Source of the DNA: Virgisporangium ochraceum
Lineage (GTDB): Bacteria; Actinomycetota; Actinomycetes; Mycobacteriales; Micromonosporaceae
Length of the DNA stretch: 64,000 nt
Direction of reading: 5' to 3'
Assembly (NCBI RefSeq): GCF_016863655.1
Contig: NZ_BOPH01000132.1
Location: forward strand, 62,001-126,000
Shown here: positions 43,363 to 52,491 of the stretch, in pieces
Layout: each line of letters opens with the position of its first letter
Position numbering within the stretch: position 1 is the first letter of the stretch
Translations under genes and position numbers: made by a program
Notes under the pieces: generated by a model
Seen by the model: the letters and a program-made list of their open reading frames with translations, nothing else
Databases searched by the model: none
What the model was told of the DNA's origin: nothing

Positions 43363-44868
43363 CTACTTGCCACCGGCGAGCTTCTCACGGAGGGCGGCGA
43401 GCGCCTCATCCGTGGCGAGCGTGCCGGACGGCTCCTCCGCCGCGCTGGAGCTGCGCGAGGAGGTGGTGCCACCGCCGCCACCGGCAGCCGGCGCGGATCC
43501 GCCACCGGCCGGGGCTTCGGGGATGTCGGCAGCGCGGGCGGTCTGCACCTGCTTGGTGTGCGCCTCCCACCGCTGGCGGGCCTCGGCGTACTGCCGCTCC
43601 CACTCTTCGCGCTGCTTGTCGTAGCCCTCGAGCCACTCCCCGGTCTCCGGGTCGAAGCCCTCGGGGTAGATGTAGTTGCCCTCGTTGTCGTACGTGGCGG
43701 TCATGCCGTAGAGGGTCGGGTCGAAGTGCTCCTCGCCCTCGACGAAGCCCTCGTTCGCCTGCTTGAGCGACAGCGAGATCCGCCGGCGCTCCAGGTCGAT
43801 GTCGATGACCTTGACCATGACCTCGGAGCCGACCTGCACGACCTGCTCCGGGATCTCCACGTGACGCTCCGCCAGCTCGGAGATGTGCACCAGGCCCTCG
43901 ATGCCGTCGTCGACCCGGACGAACGCACCGAACGGAACGAGCTTGGTGACCTTGCCCGGCACGATCTGCTGGATCGCGTGGGTGCGGGCGAACTGGCGCC
44001 ACGGGTCTTCCTGCGTCGCCTTCAGCGACAGCGAGACCCGCTCACGGTCGAGGTCGACGTCGAGAACCTCGACCTCGACCTCCTGGCCCACCTCGACGAC
44101 CTCGGACGGGTGGTCGATGTGCTTCCAGGACAGCTCCGACACGTGCACCAGACCGTCGACCCCGCCGAGGTCGACGAACGCGCCGAAGTTGACGATCGAC
44201 GAGACCTGACCCTTGCGGACCTGGCCCTTCTGCAGCTTGTGCAGGAACTCGGTACGCACCTCGCTCTGGGTCTGCTCCAGGTAGGCGCGGCGGGACAGGA
44301 CCACGTTGTTGCGGTTCTTGTCCAGCTCGATGATCTTGGCGTCGAGTTCCCGACCGACGTAGGGCTGCAGGTCACGCACCCGGCGCATCTCGACCAGCGA
44401 CGCGGGCAGGAAGCCGCGCAGCCCGATGTCGAGGATGAGACCGCCCTTGACCACCTCGATGACGGAGCCCCGGACGACGCCGTCCTCGTCCTTGATCTTC
44501 TCGATCGTGCCCCACGCGCGCTCGTACTGCGCCCGCTTCTTGGACAGGATCAGACGGCCTTCCTTGTCCTCCTTCTGGAGAACCAGGGCCTCGATGTGGT
44601 CGCCGACCGACACAACTTCAGCGGGATCGACATCGTGCTTGATCGACAACTCACGAGAGGGGATGACCCCCTCGGTCTTGTAGCCGATGTCGAGCAGGAC
44701 CTCGTCCCGATCGACCTTGACGACGGTTCCTTCGACGATGTCGCCGTCGTTGAAGTACTTGATGGTCTCGTCGATCGCGGCGAGGAACGCTTCCTCGGTG
44801 CCGATGTCGTCGACGGTGACCTTGTTGCGTGCGGGTGCGCTCGAGGTGGCCTCGATGCTGCTCGTCAT
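43363..44868 (-). CDS. rpsA: 30S ribosomal protein S1
   Basis: A 501-residue protein with four S1 RNA-binding domains at about 40-110, 120-190, 210-280 and 297-366, each with the V-x-x-G-x-V and G-A-F-V-or-I-x-x core (e.g. V-S-S-I-V-N-F-G-A-F-V-D-L). A C-terminal low-complexity tail of Gly, Ser and Ala ends in L-R-E-K-L-A-G-G-K, usual for actinobacteria. It binds mRNA on the small subunit. The ATG at 44868 is used. In mycobacteria the same order, rpsA-coaE with uvrB near, is kept. Confidence 0.97.
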   Translation of the reverse strand: MTSSIEATSSAPARNKVTVDDIGTEEAFLAAIDETIKYFNDGDIVEGTVVKVDRDEVLLDIGYKTEGVIPSRELSIKHDVDPAEVVSVGDHIEALVLQKEDKEGRLILSKKRAQYERAWGTIEKIKDEDGVVRGSVIEVVKGGLILDIGLRGFLPASLVEMRRVRDLQPYVGRELDAKIIELDKNRNNVVLSRRAYLEQTQSEVRTEFLHKLQKGQVRKGQVSSIVNFGAFVDLGGVDGLVHVSELSWKHIDHPSEVVEVGQEVEVEVLDVDLDRERVSLSLKATQEDPWRQFARTHAIQQIVPGKVTKLVPFGAFVRVDDGIEGLVHISELAERHVEIPEQVVQVGSEVMVKVIDIDLERRRISLSLKQANEGFVEGEEHFDPTLYGMTATYDNEGNYIYPEGFDPETGEWLEGYDKQREEWERQYAEARQRWEAHTKQVQTARAADIPEAPAGGGSAPAAGGGGGTTSSRSSSAAEEPSGTLATDEALAALREKLAGGK

Positions 44869-45092
44869 GTGGGCTGTTGCTCCGGTCGGAAGGTGGCGTC
44901 TCGTAAAGACTCGATGCGCGCGTGGGCCCCGCCGCCGGGCAAATACGCGAATTCACGGAGAAAGGCGCGGATTGTTCGACGACCGCGGACCTGCTCCCTA
45001 CCGAGGCACGCAGGCCCACATGTGCATCGAACAGCCTACCGTGCGCAATACCACAAGGTCCAACGCTCCCAGGTAACAGCTGTGCACTCCCG

Positions 45093-45098
45093 TAACGT
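45093..45098 (+). promoter_or_regulatory. Leaderless -10 box of the methyltransferase gene
   Basis: TAACGT ends 8 nt before the ATG at 45107. A GCAGGAC just before the ATG could also serve as a weak ribosome site. Confidence 0.4.
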
Positions 45099-45106
45099 GG
45101 CAGGAC

Positions 45107-45910
45107 ATGGAGCCAGGCGTCACGCGCAATCACGTGTCCGTCGCGGAGGCGAGCCGCGCGAACCGGCGCTGGTGGGACGCCGACGCCGACAGCTACCAGG
45201 CCGAACACGGCGCCTTCCTCGGCGACGTCGACCTCCTCTGGTGCCCGGAGGGCGTCCGCGAGGCCACCGCCGGCCTGCTCGGCGCCGTCGAGGGCCGGCG
45301 GACCCTCGAGGTCGGTTGCGGTTCGGCGGCCGGGTCGCGGTGGTTGGTCACGCAGGGTGCGCGGGCGGTCGCGCTGGATCTGTCCGCCGGCATGTTGCGG
45401 CACGCGTCGCGTCTCAACGAAAAGACGGGGATACGGGCACAGTTGGTCCAGGGCGACGCCAGCGCGTTGCCGTTGGTGGCGGAGAGCTTCGACGTCGCCT
45501 TCACCGCGTTCGGAGCGGTCCCGTTCGTCAGCGATTCGGCCCGCGTGATGCGGGAGGTGTACCGGGTGCTGCGACCGGGCGGACGCTGGGTCTTCTCGGT
45601 GACCCACCCGATGCGCTGGATCTTCCTCGACGACCCCGGCGAGGGCGGCCTGGTCGCCGTCCACTCGTACTTCGACCGCAGGCCCTACGTCGAGCACGAC
45701 GAGCACGGCGTGCCCACCTACGTCGAGCAGCACCGCACCCTCGGCGACCGCATCCGGGAGCTGGTCGCCGCCGGCTTCACCGTGCTCGACGTCGTCGAGC
45801 CCGAGTGGCCGGAGGGCCACGACCGGATCTGGGGCCAGTGGAGCCCGCTGCGCGGGCGGCTGTTCCCCGGTACCGCGATCTTCGTCACCCGCAAGCCGAT
45901 ATCGCCTTGA
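45107..45910 (+). CDS. Class I SAM-dependent methyltransferase
   Basis: A 267-residue methyltransferase. The SAM loop is L-E-V-G-C-G-S-A-A-G near 68, followed by V-A-L-D-L-S at the end of strand 2, D-A-S-A-L-P-L at motif III and L-R-P-G-G-R-W at motif V. The N-terminal R-W-W-D-A-D-A-D-S-Y-Q-A-E-H-G-A-F-L segment is typical of a family found next to rpsA and polA in actinobacteria. The methylated substrate is unknown. Confidence 0.9.
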   Translation: MEPGVTRNHVSVAEASRANRRWWDADADSYQAEHGAFLGDVDLLWCPEGVREATAGLLGAVEGRRTLEVGCGSAAGSRWLVTQGARAVALDLSAGMLRHASRLNEKTGIRAQLVQGDASALPLVAESFDVAFTAFGAVPFVSDSARVMREVYRVLRPGGRWVFSVTHPMRWIFLDDPGEGGLVAVHSYFDRRPYVEHDEHGVPTYVEQHRTLGDRIRELVAAGFTVLDVVEPEWPEGHDRIWGQWSPLRGRLFPGTAIFVTRKPISP

Positions 45911-45944
45911 CCTCGAGCGCGGTTGGGATGGCAGCCTCTCGGGC

Positions 45945-47189
45945 GTGACCGCCGCCGACCCCGCCACCGTCGACGCTCCTCCCCGCTCCTACCGGGAGGT
46001 GCTGCGCGACCGTCGCCTGGCCACGCTGCTCTCCGGTGACGTGGTGTCCAAGACCGGCGACGGCATGACGTTCGTCGGCCTGCCGCTGGTCGCCCTCGAA
46101 CTGCACGGCACCGTGCCGGCGGCGGTGGCGATCGCGCTGGTCACCGGCATGCCGTACATCGCGCCGTTCGGGCTGAGCATGTTCTACGGGCTGAGCCGGC
46201 GCCGGTTCGACCCGCGGCTGGTCATCCTGGCCGACTCGGCCCTGCACGTGGTGCTGTACGTGGCCCTCGGCGCGCTGGCCCTGACCGGCCGGCTGACGTT
46301 CTGGGTCCTGGTGGCGGGCCTGTTCCTGGCCTCGCTGCTGCGGCTGCTGTCGGCGAGCGCCCGGCGGCTGGCCGCCGTCGGGATGGTCGAGGAGGACGGG
46401 CGGCTGGCCGTCAACGGGCTGATCGGCACGTCCGACAACCTGGCCCTGTACGTGGTCGGGCCGGCGCTGGGCGGGGTGGTGGTCACCGTGTGGGGCACCG
46501 ACCCGCTGCTGCTGACCGTCGGCCTGTCGTACCTGGCGCTGCTGGCGGCGGCCGCTGTCGCGGTCCCCGGAAAGGTGACCGACCACGACGGGCCCGGCGG
46601 CGCCGAGGCGGCCACGAGCGGGTGGGCGATCATGCGCCGGTCGGGCGTGGTGGTGCGGCTCGCGCTGGTGGTGTTCCTGTTCGACCTGTTCTACGGTCCG
46701 GTCGAGGTGGCGCTGCCGCTGCTGGTCACCGACGAGCTCGGCGGCGACGGCGGCGCCTACGGCGCGATGTGGACCTCGTTCGGCGTCGGTGCCCTGATAG
46801 GCGCCCTCCTGACCAACCAGTTCCGGCGGCTGCGGCCGCAGCTGCTGCTGGTCGCCATCATCGGCGGCTGGGGCACGTGCGCCGCGGTGGTCGGCATCGC
46901 GCCGAACCTGTGGGTGGCCGGTGCCGGCCTGGCCGTGGGCGGGGTGATCTACGGCCCGTTCCTCGCCGTGGCCTACACGCTGCTGCAGGGTCTGCTGAAG
47001 CCCGACGAGCAGCAGCCCGTCTTCACCCTCTACGGCGCCATGGTGACCGTCGCCCTCCCCCTGGGCCTGGCGGTGGGCGGCCCCCTGGTGGCGACCGCCG
47101 GCCCCCGGGGCGGCATCCTGCTGAGCGCCCTGATCACCGCCCTCCTGGTACCCGCGGCGCTGTACTGGCTCCGCCGCCCCCGAACCTAG
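45945..47189 (+). CDS. MFS family permease
   Basis: A 414-residue membrane protein with about 12 hydrophobic segments, resembling the MFS_3 / enterobactin-exporter-like group. After the N-terminal segment S-K-T-G-D-G-M-T-F-V-G-L-P-L-V-A, the loop between helices 2 and 3 is Y-G-L-S-R-R-R-F-D. Charged residues in the membrane suggest proton-driven export. GTG start at 45945, 34 nt past the methyltransferase stop, so the two may be cotranscribed. The substrate is unknown. Confidence 0.88.
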   Translation: MTAADPATVDAPPRSYREVLRDRRLATLLSGDVVSKTGDGMTFVGLPLVALELHGTVPAAVAIALVTGMPYIAPFGLSMFYGLSRRRFDPRLVILADSALHVVLYVALGALALTGRLTFWVLVAGLFLASLLRLLSASARRLAAVGMVEEDGRLAVNGLIGTSDNLALYVVGPALGGVVVTVWGTDPLLLTVGLSYLALLAAAAVAVPGKVTDHDGPGGAEAATSGWAIMRRSGVVVRLALVVFLFDLFYGPVEVALPLLVTDELGGDGGAYGAMWTSFGVGALIGALLTNQFRRLRPQLLLVAIIGGWGTCAAVVGIAPNLWVAGAGLAVGGVIYGPFLAVAYTLLQGLLKPDEQQPVFTLYGAMVTVALPLGLAVGGPLVATAGPRGGILLSALITALLVPAALYWLRRPRT

Positions 47190-47217
47190 CCCTCCCCGGC
47201 GCCGCGCTCTCCCCCGC

Positions 47218-47265
47218 GATCTTGGACATTCGTGCATCGAAACCGATGTAGAAGTGTCCAAGATC
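47218..47265. repeat. 48-bp nested palindromic repeat, copy 3
   Basis: Starts GATCTTGGACAT and ends GTGTCCAAGATC. The inner TGCATCGAAACCGATGTA keeps its stem by G-T pairing. It lies between the MFS stop (47189) and the stop of the convergent response regulator (47287), where it may also terminate. Confidence 0.85.
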
Positions 47266-47286
47266 GCGGGGGGTGGGCTCGCCGGC

Positions 47287-47952
47287 CTACTGGCCCGGGC
47301 GGACCAGGCCGGTCTGGTACGCGATGACCACCAGCTGGGCCCGGTCCCTCGCGCCGAGCTTGGTCATCGCGCGGTTGACGTGGGTCTTCGCGGTGGCCGG
47401 TGACAGGTGCAGGCGGGCGCCGATCTCGTCGTTCGACAGGCCGAGCGCGACCAGCGTCACGACCTCGCGTTCGCGGTCGGTGAGGGCGTCGAGGACGGCC
47501 GCGGTGGACGGTTCGGTGGCGCTCGTGGTGAGGAAGCGGGCGATCAGGGTCTGGGTGGCCTTCGGCGAGAGGAGGGCCTCGCCGTTCGCGACGGTGCGGA
47601 TCGCGTTGTGCAGGTCGGTCGGCGTGGCGCCCTTGCCGAGGAAGCCGCTCGCGCCGGCGCGCAGTGCCTGCAGGACGTACTCGTCGAGCTCGAACGTGGT
47701 CAGGATCAGCACCCGCACGCCGGCGAGGGCGTCGTCGGCGACGATCTGGCGGGTAGCCTGCAGGCCGTCGACCTCGGGCATGCGGATGTCCATCAGCACG
47801 ACGTCGGCGGGGGTGGTGCGCAGCAGGTCGACGGCCTCACGGCCGGTGGCGGCCTCGGCCACGACGTCGAGGTCGTCGGCGGACTCGACGATGCCGCGCA
47901 GCCCGGTGCGGATCAGGGCCTGGTCGTCGGCGATCAGGACGCGGATGGTCAT
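47287..47952 (-). CDS. NarL/LuxR-family response regulator
   Basis: A 221-residue regulator. Receiver domain with D-D-Q-A-L-I-R near the start, phosphoacceptor in V-V-L-M-D-I-R-M-P-E, K in L-G-K-G. C-terminal LuxR helix-turn-helix: L-T-D-R-E-R-E-V-V-T-L-V-A-L-G-L-S-N-D-E-I. The ATG at 47952 is chosen. It is 10 nt downstream of its sensor kinase. The RND exporter directly upstream of that kinase on the same strand may be linked in control. Confidence 0.93.
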   Translation of the reverse strand: MTIRVLIADDQALIRTGLRGIVESADDLDVVAEAATGREAVDLLRTTPADVVLMDIRMPEVDGLQATRQIVADDALAGVRVLILTTFELDEYVLQALRAGASGFLGKGATPTDLHNAIRTVANGEALLSPKATQTLIARFLTTSATEPSTAAVLDALTDREREVVTLVALGLSNDEIGARLHLSPATAKTHVNRAMTKLGARDRAQLVVIAYQTGLVRPGQ

Positions 47953-47962
47953 GCGGTGGCGT

Positions 47963-49132
47963 TCATGTGGCGGGCAGCTCCGCGTGCACGTGGAACCGGT
48001 CGGGCCACCGGTCGACGCTGAGCGTGCCACCGACGGCCAGCGCCCGCTCACGCATGCCGGTGAGGCCGTGGCCGGAGGTGCCGTCGCGGCGGGGCGCGCC
48101 CCCGGCCGGGTTGGTGATGTCGAGGACCACCATGTCGGGCCGGTAGTCGACGCGCAGGTCGGCGGCGCGGCCCGTCCCGTGCTTGTGGGCGTTGGTCAGG
48201 GCCTCCTGCACGATCCGGTACGCCGCCTGGTCGACGGCGGCGGGCAGCGGCCGGGGCGCGCCGACCTGCCGGTGGTCGACCCGCTGACCGGCGGCGGCCA
48301 GCGAGCCGAGCAGGTCCTCGAGCCGCGACAGCCCCCGGACCGGGTCGGTCGGTGCGCCCTCGTCGCCGTTCTGACGGAGCACCGACAGGATCGTCGCCAG
48401 CTCGTCGAGCACGGTGTGCGCCGCGTCGCGGACGTGGACCAGCGACGCCTCCGCCCGCTCCGGCCGGGTACGCACGGTGTGCCCGGCCAGGCCGGCGTGC
48501 AGGTTGATCACCGCCATGTGGTGGGCGACCGCGTCGTGCAGGTCGCGGGCGATCCGCAGCCGCTCCTCGGCGACCCGGCGGCGGGCCTCCTCGTCGCGGG
48601 TCTCCTCGGCGCGGCGGGCCCGCTCCTCGACCGCGGCGATGTACGCCCGGCGGATCCGGGTGGCGTCGCCGACGGCGGTGGTCATCCCGATCCACGCGAG
48701 CACCGCCAGCGCGGGCCCGTACCAGGTGTCGCCGCCTACCAGGACCGCAGCGAGGTAGCTGAACAGCGCCGCGCCGCCGCACATGAGCCACGCGGTCCGC
48801 CGGTCGGTGCGGCTCGCCACCGTGTACGTGGCGACGGCCGTGGTCATGATGAACGGCCCGGCGACCTCGTGGCCCGCCCCCGCGATCGTGCACAGCACCG
48901 ACGCCATGAGCACGATCGTCGGCCGCCACCGCCGCAGGACCACCAGCGTGAACACGGCCACCGCGATCACGATGTCCAGGGCCCGCACCGGCCGGGCCGC
49001 GACACCGGGGTCACCCGGACCGCCGGGCTGCCCCATCGTGAACGCGATGATCGTCACCGCCGCGATGGCGGCACCGACGGCGATGTCGAGCAGGGTTCCC
49101 GGTGACGCCACCCGCCTGACCAGCGCGCCCAT
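47963..49132 (-). CDS. NarL-type sensor histidine kinase
   Basis: A 389-residue kinase with about four to five membrane helices in residues 10-155 and a short coiled segment rich in E-E-R-A-R-R-A-E-E-T-R. The dimerisation/phosphoacceptor helix is R-I-A-R-D-L-H-D-A-V-A-H-H near 205 (HisKA_3) and the ATPase domain has Q-E-A-L-T-N-A-H-K-H and G-H-G-L-T-G-M-R-E-R. The start ATG at 49132 is 7 nt after a TAGGGT box, and the box overlaps the RND gene stop. It pairs with the regulator 10 nt downstream. Confidence 0.92.
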   Translation of the reverse strand: MGALVRRVASPGTLLDIAVGAAIAAVTIIAFTMGQPGGPGDPGVAARPVRALDIVIAVAVFTLVVLRRWRPTIVLMASVLCTIAGAGHEVAGPFIMTTAVATYTVASRTDRRTAWLMCGGAALFSYLAAVLVGGDTWYGPALAVLAWIGMTTAVGDATRIRRAYIAAVEERARRAEETRDEEARRRVAEERLRIARDLHDAVAHHMAVINLHAGLAGHTVRTRPERAEASLVHVRDAAHTVLDELATILSVLRQNGDEGAPTDPVRGLSRLEDLLGSLAAAGQRVDHRQVGAPRPLPAAVDQAAYRIVQEALTNAHKHGTGRAADLRVDYRPDMVVLDITNPAGGAPRRDGTSGHGLTGMRERALAVGGTLSVDRWPDRFHVHAELPAT

Positions 49133-49139
49133 GGGCGTC

Positions 49140-49145
49140 ACCCTA
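49140..49145 (-). promoter_or_regulatory. Leaderless -10 box of the sensor kinase gene
   Basis: TAGGGT ends 7 nt before the ATG at 49132 and overlaps the stop codon of the RND gene. Confidence 0.5.
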
Positions 49146-52100
49146 GCGGTCGGCGGACTGGAGGTCCTCGAGCCGGTGCGCTCCGACGGGCCGCTCCCCC
49201 TCCGCCTCGACCTCCGCCTCGACCTCCGCCGGCGCGGCCGCCCGCTTGCGTTCGCGCCGCCGCTCACGCCGGCCCTCGACCATCGTGTACAGCGTCGGCA
49301 CCAGCACCAGGGTCAGCAGCGTCGAGCTGATCAGGCCGCCGATCACCACCACCGCGAGCGGCTGCGAGATGAACCCGCCCTCGCCGGTGACACCGAGCGC
49401 CATCGGCAGCAGCGCGCAGATCGTCGCGACCGCGGTCATGAGAATGGGACGCAGGCGGCGCCGGCCACCCTCGACGACCGCGTCGCGCACGCTCATGCCC
49501 TGTTCCCGGTACTGGTTGATCAGGTCCATGAGCACGATCGCGTTGGTGACCACGATGCCGATCAGCATCAGCACCCCGATCAGCGCCGGAACCCCCAGCG
49601 CGGTGTCGGTGAGCAGCAGCAACGCGATCGCGCCGGTGGCCGCGAACGGGATCGACACCAGCAGGATCAGCGGCTGCACGATGCTGCGGAACGTCGCGAC
49701 CATGATGATGAAGACGATCGCGATCGCCACCAGCATGGCGAGGCCGAGCTGGCTGAACGCCTCGGCCTGGTCGGCGGACACGCCGCCGAGCGTCACGGTG
49801 GCGCCGGCCGGCAGCACGAGGTCGTCGAGCCGCTTCTGCAGGTCCGTGGAGGTCGCGCCGACGTCGGACCCGGTGGCCCGGCCGGAGACCGCCGCGCTGC
49901 GCTCGCCGTCGATGCGGGTGATCTGCAGCGGGCCGGCGCTCTCGGCGACCTCGGCCACGGCGTCGAGCCGCACGGGCCCGCCCGGTACGGGAAGCGGCAG
50001 CGCCTTCAGCTCCTCGATGCTCGCCGGCGGCGCGCCGAACCTCAGCACCACGTCGCGCTGCTGCCCGTCGACGGTGAGCCGGGTCAGCGTCTGGCCGCGG
50101 TAGGCGCCCGCGACGATCTGCCCGACGGCGGCGTCGCTGAGCCCGTACCGGCTGGCGACGTCGCGCCGGACCTTCACGTCGACCCGCGGGACGCTCGCCG
50201 CGAGGTTGCTCTCGACGTCGGCGATCCCGGGCGTGCCGGTCATCGCGTCCTGCACCAGCTTCGCCGCCGCGGTGAGGTCCTCGGCCCGGTTGGCCTGGAC
50301 CACGACCTGCAGCGAGTCGGTCGACCCGCCGGGGCCGCCGGCCGCCGACCCAACCGTGATCGTGCCGGCGCCGGTGAGCGCGCCGGTCTCGGTGCGCAGG
50401 TCGGCCTGCAGCCGCTCGACGTCGGCGTCCTCGGTGGCCGTGACCTGGAAGTTGGCGGTGTTCGTCGTCTGCGCGCCGCCCCAGCCCTGCCCGGCCGACG
50501 AGCCGATCGTCACCTGGTAGGCCTCGACCTCGTCGTGGCCGGCGAGGATGTCCTCGATCTTCCTGGCCGCGGCGTCGGTCGCGGCGAGGTTCGAGCCGAC
50601 CGGCAGCTCCTGCGCGATCGTGAACTCGCGCTGGCCGCCGTCGTCGAGGAAGTTGGTCTTGAGGAACGTCGCGCCGAACAGGGTCAGCACGAACACGACC
50701 AGCCCGAGCGCGACGGTGGCGAGCCGGCGCCGCGTGGCGAAACGGATCACCGGCAGGTAGGCCCGCTGCAACGGGCTGCGCCGCTCCTTCTCCAGCGCCT
50801 CGGCCTCGACCTCCTCCTGGGTCCTGCCGCCGGTCTTCGGCGGGCGCAGGAACCAGTACGACAGCACCGGGACGACGGTCAGCGACACCACCAGCGACGC
50901 CAGCAGCGCCACCGCGACGGTGACCGCGAACGGCCGGAACAGCTCGCCGACGAAGCCGCTCACCAGCGCGATCGGCGCGAACACGGCGACCGTGGTCAGC
51001 GTCGAGGCGACGACCGCGCCGGTGACCTCCCGCACGCCGGTGAGGATCGCGTGCTGTTTCTCCTCGCCGTAGCCGAGATGGCGTTTGATGTTCTCCAGCA
51101 CCACGATCGAGTCGTCGACGACCCGGCCGACCGCGATCGTCAACGCGCCGAGCGTGAGGATGTTGAGCGAGTAGTCGCCGACCCACAGGGCGATCAGCGC
51201 AACCACCACCGACATCGGGATCGAGACCGCGGTCACCAGCGTCGAGCGCACCGACAGCAGGAACACCAGGATCACCAGCACCGCGAACACCAGGCCGAGC
51301 GCGCCCTCCGTGGTGAGGCTGCTGATCGACTCCTCCACCGACGGCGCCTGGTCGAAGATCGGCACGAGCGCGGCGTCGCCGCCGAGCTCCTTCTCCAGCC
51401 CCGCCAGCTTGTCGCGGATCTCGTTGCTGATCTGCACCGCGTTGCCGTCGGGCGACGCGGTGACCTGGATGCCGAAGCTCGGCTTGCCGTTGGTGCGGGT
51501 CACCGAGGTCTGCGCCTCGGGCGTCAGCTCGACCGTCGCGACGCTGCCGAGGGTCGCGGCGGGCGTGACGGCCAGGTTCCGCAGGTCGTCGAGACCGGCG
51601 AGCGCGCCGCCGACCTGCACCGACAGCGCCCGGTCGCCGTCGATGACGGTGCCGGCGGGAATCGAGACGCCGTTGGCCCGCAGCGCCGCGGTGAGCGTCT
51701 CGGCGGTGACGCCCGCGGGCGCGGCACGGGCCGGGTCGAGCGTGATGACGACGTTCTGGTCCTGGACGCCGGTGACCTCCACCGTGCGGACGCCCTCCAC
51801 GCCCTGCAGCGCCGGCATGACGACGCTCGTGAGCTGCGCGGCGAACGCGCTCTGGTCGCCCGACTTCGTGGCGGCGAGCACGATCGCCGGCAGGTCGTCG
51901 GTCGAGCCGGCGACCACCTGCGGGTCGACGCCCTCGGGCAGCTGCGGACCGATCCGGTTGACCGCCGTCTGGATCTTGTTGGTGATGTCGTCGATCGGCG
52001 TGCCGAACGCGAACGTCACCGTGATCGTCGCCGACCCCTCGGCCGACGTCGACGTGATGTCCTCCAGGTCGGCCACGCCCTGCAACGCGTCCTCGATCGG

Positions 52101-52298
52101 CTTCGTCACCTGCTCCTCGACGATGTCCGGCGCGGCACCCGGGTAGGGCGCCACCACGAACGCCGCCGGGAACGACAGCGACGGCAGCAACTGCTGCTTC
52201 AGCGACGGGATGGCGATCGCGCCGAACCCCAGGATGATGATGGCGATCAGCGCCACCAGCCCCCGGTTACGCAGGCTCAGTCGGGCGAGGAATGACAT
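49143..52298 (-). CDS. RND-family efflux permease (AcrB/SwrC-like)
   Basis: A 1051-residue inner-membrane transporter with the AcrB fold: one N-terminal helix, a large porter domain, then helices with the proton relay V-G-R-V-V-D-D-S-I-V-V-L-E-N in TM4. The second half repeats the pattern (A-I-V-F-I-I-M-V-A-T-F-R and T-N-A-I-V-L-M-D). Ends with a charged Glu/Ala tail. Gram-positive relatives such as SwrC act without a TolC partner, and no adaptor gene is near here. The ATG at 52298 has GGAGGAG about 12 nt upstream. The repeats at 52413-52442 may control it. Confidence 0.92.
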   Translation of the reverse strand: MSFLARLSLRNRGLVALIAIIILGFGAIAIPSLKQQLLPSLSFPAAFVVAPYPGAAPDIVEEQVTKPIEDALQGVADLEDITSTSAEGSATITVTFAFGTPIDDITNKIQTAVNRIGPQLPEGVDPQVVAGSTDDLPAIVLAATKSGDQSAFAAQLTSVVMPALQGVEGVRTVEVTGVQDQNVVITLDPARAAPAGVTAETLTAALRANGVSIPAGTVIDGDRALSVQVGGALAGLDDLRNLAVTPAATLGSVATVELTPEAQTSVTRTNGKPSFGIQVTASPDGNAVQISNEIRDKLAGLEKELGGDAALVPIFDQAPSVEESISSLTTEGALGLVFAVLVILVFLLSVRSTLVTAVSIPMSVVVALIALWVGDYSLNILTLGALTIAVGRVVDDSIVVLENIKRHLGYGEEKQHAILTGVREVTGAVVASTLTTVAVFAPIALVSGFVGELFRPFAVTVAVALLASLVVSLTVVPVLSYWFLRPPKTGGRTQEEVEAEALEKERRSPLQRAYLPVIRFATRRRLATVALGLVVFVLTLFGATFLKTNFLDDGGQREFTIAQELPVGSNLAATDAAARKIEDILAGHDEVEAYQVTIGSSAGQGWGGAQTTNTANFQVTATEDADVERLQADLRTETGALTGAGTITVGSAAGGPGGSTDSLQVVVQANRAEDLTAAAKLVQDAMTGTPGIADVESNLAASVPRVDVKVRRDVASRYGLSDAAVGQIVAGAYRGQTLTRLTVDGQQRDVVLRFGAPPASIEELKALPLPVPGGPVRLDAVAEVAESAGPLQITRIDGERSAAVSGRATGSDVGATSTDLQKRLDDLVLPAGATVTLGGVSADQAEAFSQLGLAMLVAIAIVFIIMVATFRSIVQPLILLVSIPFAATGAIALLLLTDTALGVPALIGVLMLIGIVVTNAIVLMDLINQYREQGMSVRDAVVEGGRRRLRPILMTAVATICALLPMALGVTGEGGFISQPLAVVVIGGLISSTLLTLVLVPTLYTMVEGRRERRRERKRAAAPAEVEAEVEAEGERPVGAHRLEDLQSADR

Positions 52299-52412
52299 GG
52301 TGGGGCTTCTCCTCCAGGGGACGGTCGCGCGCCGATGGCCCGGACACCGCGCCACCCTCACAGGGTCGCCGAGGTGCCGGGTCATCGGCATCTGCCGGCC
52401 GCGGTCGGTTGT

Positions 52413-52442
52413 CTACCGCGGTTGCGGTAGGCGCACTACCGC
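52413..52442. promoter_or_regulatory. CTACCGC repeat cluster upstream of the RND gene
   Basis: CTACCGC (52413-52419), GCGGTAG (52424-52430) and CTACCGC (52436-52442) give two overlapping inverted repeats with spacers of 4 and 5 nt. Their spacing, about one helical turn, suggests a regulator site about 115 nt before the RND start. Confidence 0.6.
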
Positions 52443-52491
52443 CGTTGGCTCGCGTCCATCCTCCCGTAGGAGGGCGTCGCAGGTGCCCGGG

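Noticed and set aside
48783..52295. 1170-codon plus-strand ORF opposite the sensor kinase and RND genes
   Set aside because: It is full of Arg, His, Asp and Gly runs with no motif. The opposite strand has a complete RND transporter with all expected motifs.
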